Origin: an uncultured Lachnospiraceae bacterium | GTDB lineage: Bacteria; Bacillota; Clostridia; Lachnospirales; Lachnospiraceae | Direction of reading: 5' to 3' | NCBI GenBank assembly: GCA_945643825.1 | Contig: CALZEZ010000058.1 | Coordinates: 1-7,821 of the forward strand | Length of the DNA stretch: 7,821 nucleotides | Shown: one piece after another, positions 6,382 to 7,821 of the stretch | Numbering within the stretch: position 1 is the stretch's first letter | Layout of the letters: each line of letters opens with the position of its first letter | Program-made: the position numbers and the translations under genes | The notes under the pieces: generated by a model | What the model was told of the DNA's origin: nothing | The model's database searches: none | What the model saw: the letters and a program-made list of their open reading frames with translations, nothing else

Positions 6382-7452
6382 ATGAAAAATAAAATGGGAA
6401 GAATAGCAGCGATAGGAGCAGCCTGCATGCTGCTTCTTTGTGGATGCGGTTCCTTTGATATCTCGAATACCAAGGTAGTTCTGACCACCGGCTTTGATAA
6501 GGACGAAGTGTTTCGTATTGAGGAGATTTCCTGTAGTATTCCGGAGATTATGGTGTACCTGACGAATATTCAGAAGCGGTATGAGAAGGTATATGGGGAT
6601 GAAATCTGGCGGATAAATAGAGATGGCGTCATGCTTGAGGATGAGGTAAAGGACAGCGTGCTGGCAAAGATCGCCCAGATTAAGACCATGAATCTTATGG
6701 CAGAACAGATGGGCGTGACATTAGAGGAAGCACAGGAGAAACTTGTGGTTTGCGCAGCAAAAGAGTATTATGCCTCACTGGACGAGAATGAGATAGAAAG
6801 CCTGGGAGTTACAGCCGAGCTGATTGAGCAGCTTTATCGGGAATATGCAATTGCCAATCAGGTCTATCAATACATCATACGGGATGTGAATCCTGAGATC
6901 AGTGATGACGAGGCACGAATCATCACCATCGAGCATATCCTGATAAAAACCTATGCCCTGGATGCAAATGGTCAGAAGATAGAGTATCTGGAACAGGACA
7001 GGAAGGAAGCGAGAGAGCTTGCAGAGCAGATACACGAGCTGGCTGTGACGGGGGAGGTTGGTTTTGAGGAGCTTGCCGCACAGTACAGCGAGGCTGAAAA
7101 CATCACCTATTCCTTTGGAAAAGGTGTAATGGAACCTGCCTTTGAGACAGCGGCATTCAATCTGGGAGGAGGAGAAATCTCAGATATTGTGACGACCTCA
7201 TATGGCTATCATATTATGAAATGTATCAGCACCTTTAACAAGGAAGAAACCGATGCAAATAAGGTCAAAATAGTGGAGCGCAAACGACAGGAGGTATTTA
7301 GTGAGCAGTATGATGCCTTTGTTGCAACACTGACAAGGGATTTGAATGAGCCGCTGTGGGACAGTGTGTCGTTTCTCTATGATGAAGGGATTGATACCAG
7401 CAACTTTTTTGAGATCTATGACGATTTCTTCGGTGACGGATCAGGTGTTTAG
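6382..7452 (+). CDS. PrsA-like parvulin peptidyl-prolyl isomerase lipoprotein
   Basis: This is a 356-residue extracytoplasmic foldase, predicted to be anchored to the outer face of the membrane and to help exported proteins fold. Residues 1-21 form a lipoprotein signal peptide ending in L19-C20-G21-C22; cysteine at the -2 position is slightly unusual. Residues about 45-165 form a SurA/PrsA-like helical chaperone region. A parvulin (PPIC) domain spans about 176-285, with the active-site-type residues H185 (EHILIKT), M250 and F254 (GKGVMEPAFETAAF), and H277 (YGYHIMK). The C-terminus is acidic (EIYDDFFGDGSG). Spacing of 3 bp from the DJ-1 gene implies cotranscription. Only a weak AGGAAA (6370-6375) serves as ribosome binding site, so translational coupling is likely. 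Another ATG at codon 5 is possible but has no better site. Confidence 0.92.
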   Translation: MKNKMGRIAAIGAACMLLLCGCGSFDISNTKVVLTTGFDKDEVFRIEEISCSIPEIMVYLTNIQKRYEKVYGDEIWRINRDGVMLEDEVKDSVLAKIAQIKTMNLMAEQMGVTLEEAQEKLVVCAAKEYYASLDENEIESLGVTAELIEQLYREYAIANQVYQYIIRDVNPEISDDEARIITIEHILIKTYALDANGQKIEYLEQDRKEARELAEQIHELAVTGEVGFEELAAQYSEAENITYSFGKGVMEPAFETAAFNLGGGEISDIVTTSYGYHIMKCISTFNKEETDANKVKIVERKRQEVFSEQYDAFVATLTRDLNEPLWDSVSFLYDEGIDTSNFFEIYDDFFGDGSGV

Positions 7453-7471
7453 AAAAAGTTAAGATTTGGTT

Positions 7472-7477
7472 TAGAAT
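7472..7477 (+). promoter_or_regulatory. Possible upstream -10 of htpG (CIRCE at the start site)
   Basis: TAGAAT is a good -10 match. A weak TTAGAA (7449-7454, overlapping the end of the previous gene) lies 17 bp upstream as -35. A start near 7484 would place CIRCE directly at +1, the classical arrangement for HrcA control. Support is weak because the -35 is poor. Confidence 0.3.
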
Positions 7478-7481
7478 ATTA

Positions 7482-7508
7482 TTAGCACTCAATGATGTTG
7501 AGTGCTAA
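7482..7508 (+). promoter_or_regulatory. CIRCE operator (HrcA binding site), possibly also a terminator hairpin
   Basis: TTAGCACTC (7482-7490) and GAGTGCTAA (7500-7508) are perfect inverted 9-bp arms separated by 9 bp, exactly the CIRCE consensus bound by the heat-shock repressor HrcA. It lies 99 bp before the htpG start codon, so htpG is inferred to belong to the HrcA regulon in this organism. The palindrome is followed by TTTTT (7509-7513). As RNA it could form a 9-10 bp hairpin plus U tract and end the transcript of the PPIase gene, for which no other terminator is visible. Confidence 0.95.
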
Positions 7509-7516
7509 TTTTTGTA

Positions 7517-7545
7517 TTGACATTTGGAATGGGCGGTTTTAAACT
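7517..7545 (+). promoter_or_regulatory. Candidate sigma-A promoter of htpG downstream of CIRCE
   Basis: A perfect TTGACA -35 (7517-7522) is followed after 17 bp by TAAACT (7540-7545), a 4 of 6 match to the -10. Start near 7552 would leave a leader of about 55 nt. In this arrangement CIRCE lies just upstream of the -35, an atypical position for HrcA repression. Confidence 0.55.
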
Positions 7546-7558
7546 GTATGATAATGAC

Positions 7559-7576
7559 ACGATGACAGATCATCGT
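7559..7576 (+). repeat. Inverted repeat in the htpG leader
   Basis: ACGATGA (7559-7565) and TCATCGT (7570-7576) form a perfect 7-bp stem with a 4-nt loop CAGA. If transcription starts near 7552 this would be a stem-loop near the 5' end of the mRNA, ending 16 nt before the AAAAGGAAG ribosome binding site. It could stabilise the message or be an additional operator; it does not mask the ribosome binding site. Confidence 0.45.
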
Positions 7577-7607
7577 AAAAGATTTTACAGAAAAGGAAGT
7601 GTATAGT

Positions 7608-7821
7608 ATGGCAGCAAGAAGTGGAAGCTTATCCATTAACAGTGAGAACATTTTTCCGATTATCAAGAAATGGTTGTATTCGGATCATGACATCTTCTTT
7701 CGAGAGCTGATTTCGAATGGATGTGATGCGATCACAAAGCTAAAAAAACTGGATATGATGGGAGAATATTCCTTGCCCGAGGAGTATAAGGCAAAAGTAG
7801 AGGTTATTGTAAATCCGGAGG
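7608..7821 (+). CDS. htpG: Molecular chaperone HtpG (Hsp90), N-terminal part only
   Basis: These are the first 71 codons of the cytoplasmic ATP-dependent chaperone Hsp90; the frame runs open off the right edge, and the full protein should be about 620-680 residues. The N-terminal ATPase (GHKL) domain is recognisable from ENIFPIIKKWLYSDHDIFFRELISNGCDAITKL. It includes the catalytic general base E33, the Mg-ATP ligand N37 and D40. The stretch reads SNGCDA where the common bacterial form reads SNASDA. The residues after about 48 (LDMMGEYSLPEEYKAKVEV) look like the divergent clostridial branch. The ATG at 7608 has AAAAGGAAG at 7591-7599. A CIRCE operator and candidate promoters lie upstream, indicating heat-shock control by HrcA. 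Confidence 0.95.
   Translation, partial: MAARSGSLSINSENIFPIIKKWLYSDHDIFFRELISNGCDAITKLKKLDMMGEYSLPEEYKAKVEVIVNPE

Noticed and set aside
7453..7607. Riboswitch or T-box in the leader of htpG
   Set aside because: The 155-bp gap is accounted for by CIRCE, promoter elements, a short stem-loop and a ribosome binding site; no larger conserved RNA architecture is visible.
1..7821. CRISPR arrays, insertion sequences, attachment sites, tRNA or rRNA genes
   Set aside because: No direct-repeat arrays, transposase-like frames, terminal inverted repeats or structural RNA motifs were seen on reading both strands.

Overview
The window looks like a chromosomal stretch from a low-to-moderate GC Firmicute, most likely a gut Lachnospiraceae (Roseburia/Agathobacter/Butyrivibrio-like). 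This is inferred from strong AGGAGG-type ribosome binding sites, a CIRCE heat-shock operator, a lipoprotein PPIase, the clostridial style of HtpG, and a sugar ABC operon of the type these starch users carry. No mobile element, CRISPR array, tRNA or rRNA was seen, and no gap without a gene exceeds about 160 bases.

Region 1 (1-5248, + strand) is a maltodextrin or related alpha-glucan uptake and processing operon. It holds the 3' two thirds of an extracellular substrate-binding protein, two inner-membrane permeases whose stop and start codons overlap, a 4-alpha-glucanotransferase (malQ, GH77 with its catalytic triad intact), and a LacI-family regulator as the last gene. A terminator-like hairpin between the binding protein and the first permease probably sets a high binding protein to permease ratio. 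No ATPase gene is present, so the transporter presumably borrows a shared MsmX/UgpC-type ATPase encoded elsewhere. The operon promoter lies upstream of the window.

Region 2 (5241-5723, - strand) is a small CYTH-domain (triphosphate tunnel) protein. Its 3' end overlaps the lacI-type gene by 8 bp, tail to tail.

Region 3 (5724-7452) begins with a 100-bp divergent intergenic region carrying two back-to-back extended -10 elements in near-perfect mirror symmetry. It is followed on the + strand by a DJ-1/PfpI protein and, 3 bp later, a PrsA-like parvulin lipoprotein; the two are probably cotranscribed.

Region 4 (7453-7821) holds a perfect CIRCE operator (HrcA target), candidate promoters, a 7-bp leader hairpin, and the first 71 codons of htpG (Hsp90), which runs off the right edge. 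The CIRCE palindrome is followed by five T residues and may also act as the terminator of the PPIase gene.

Most genes belong to well-known families. The more interesting signals are regulatory: CIRCE at htpG with a possible terminator role, the symmetric divergent promoter, the malE-malF hairpins, and the convergent gene overlap. I saw no convincing novel biological system.
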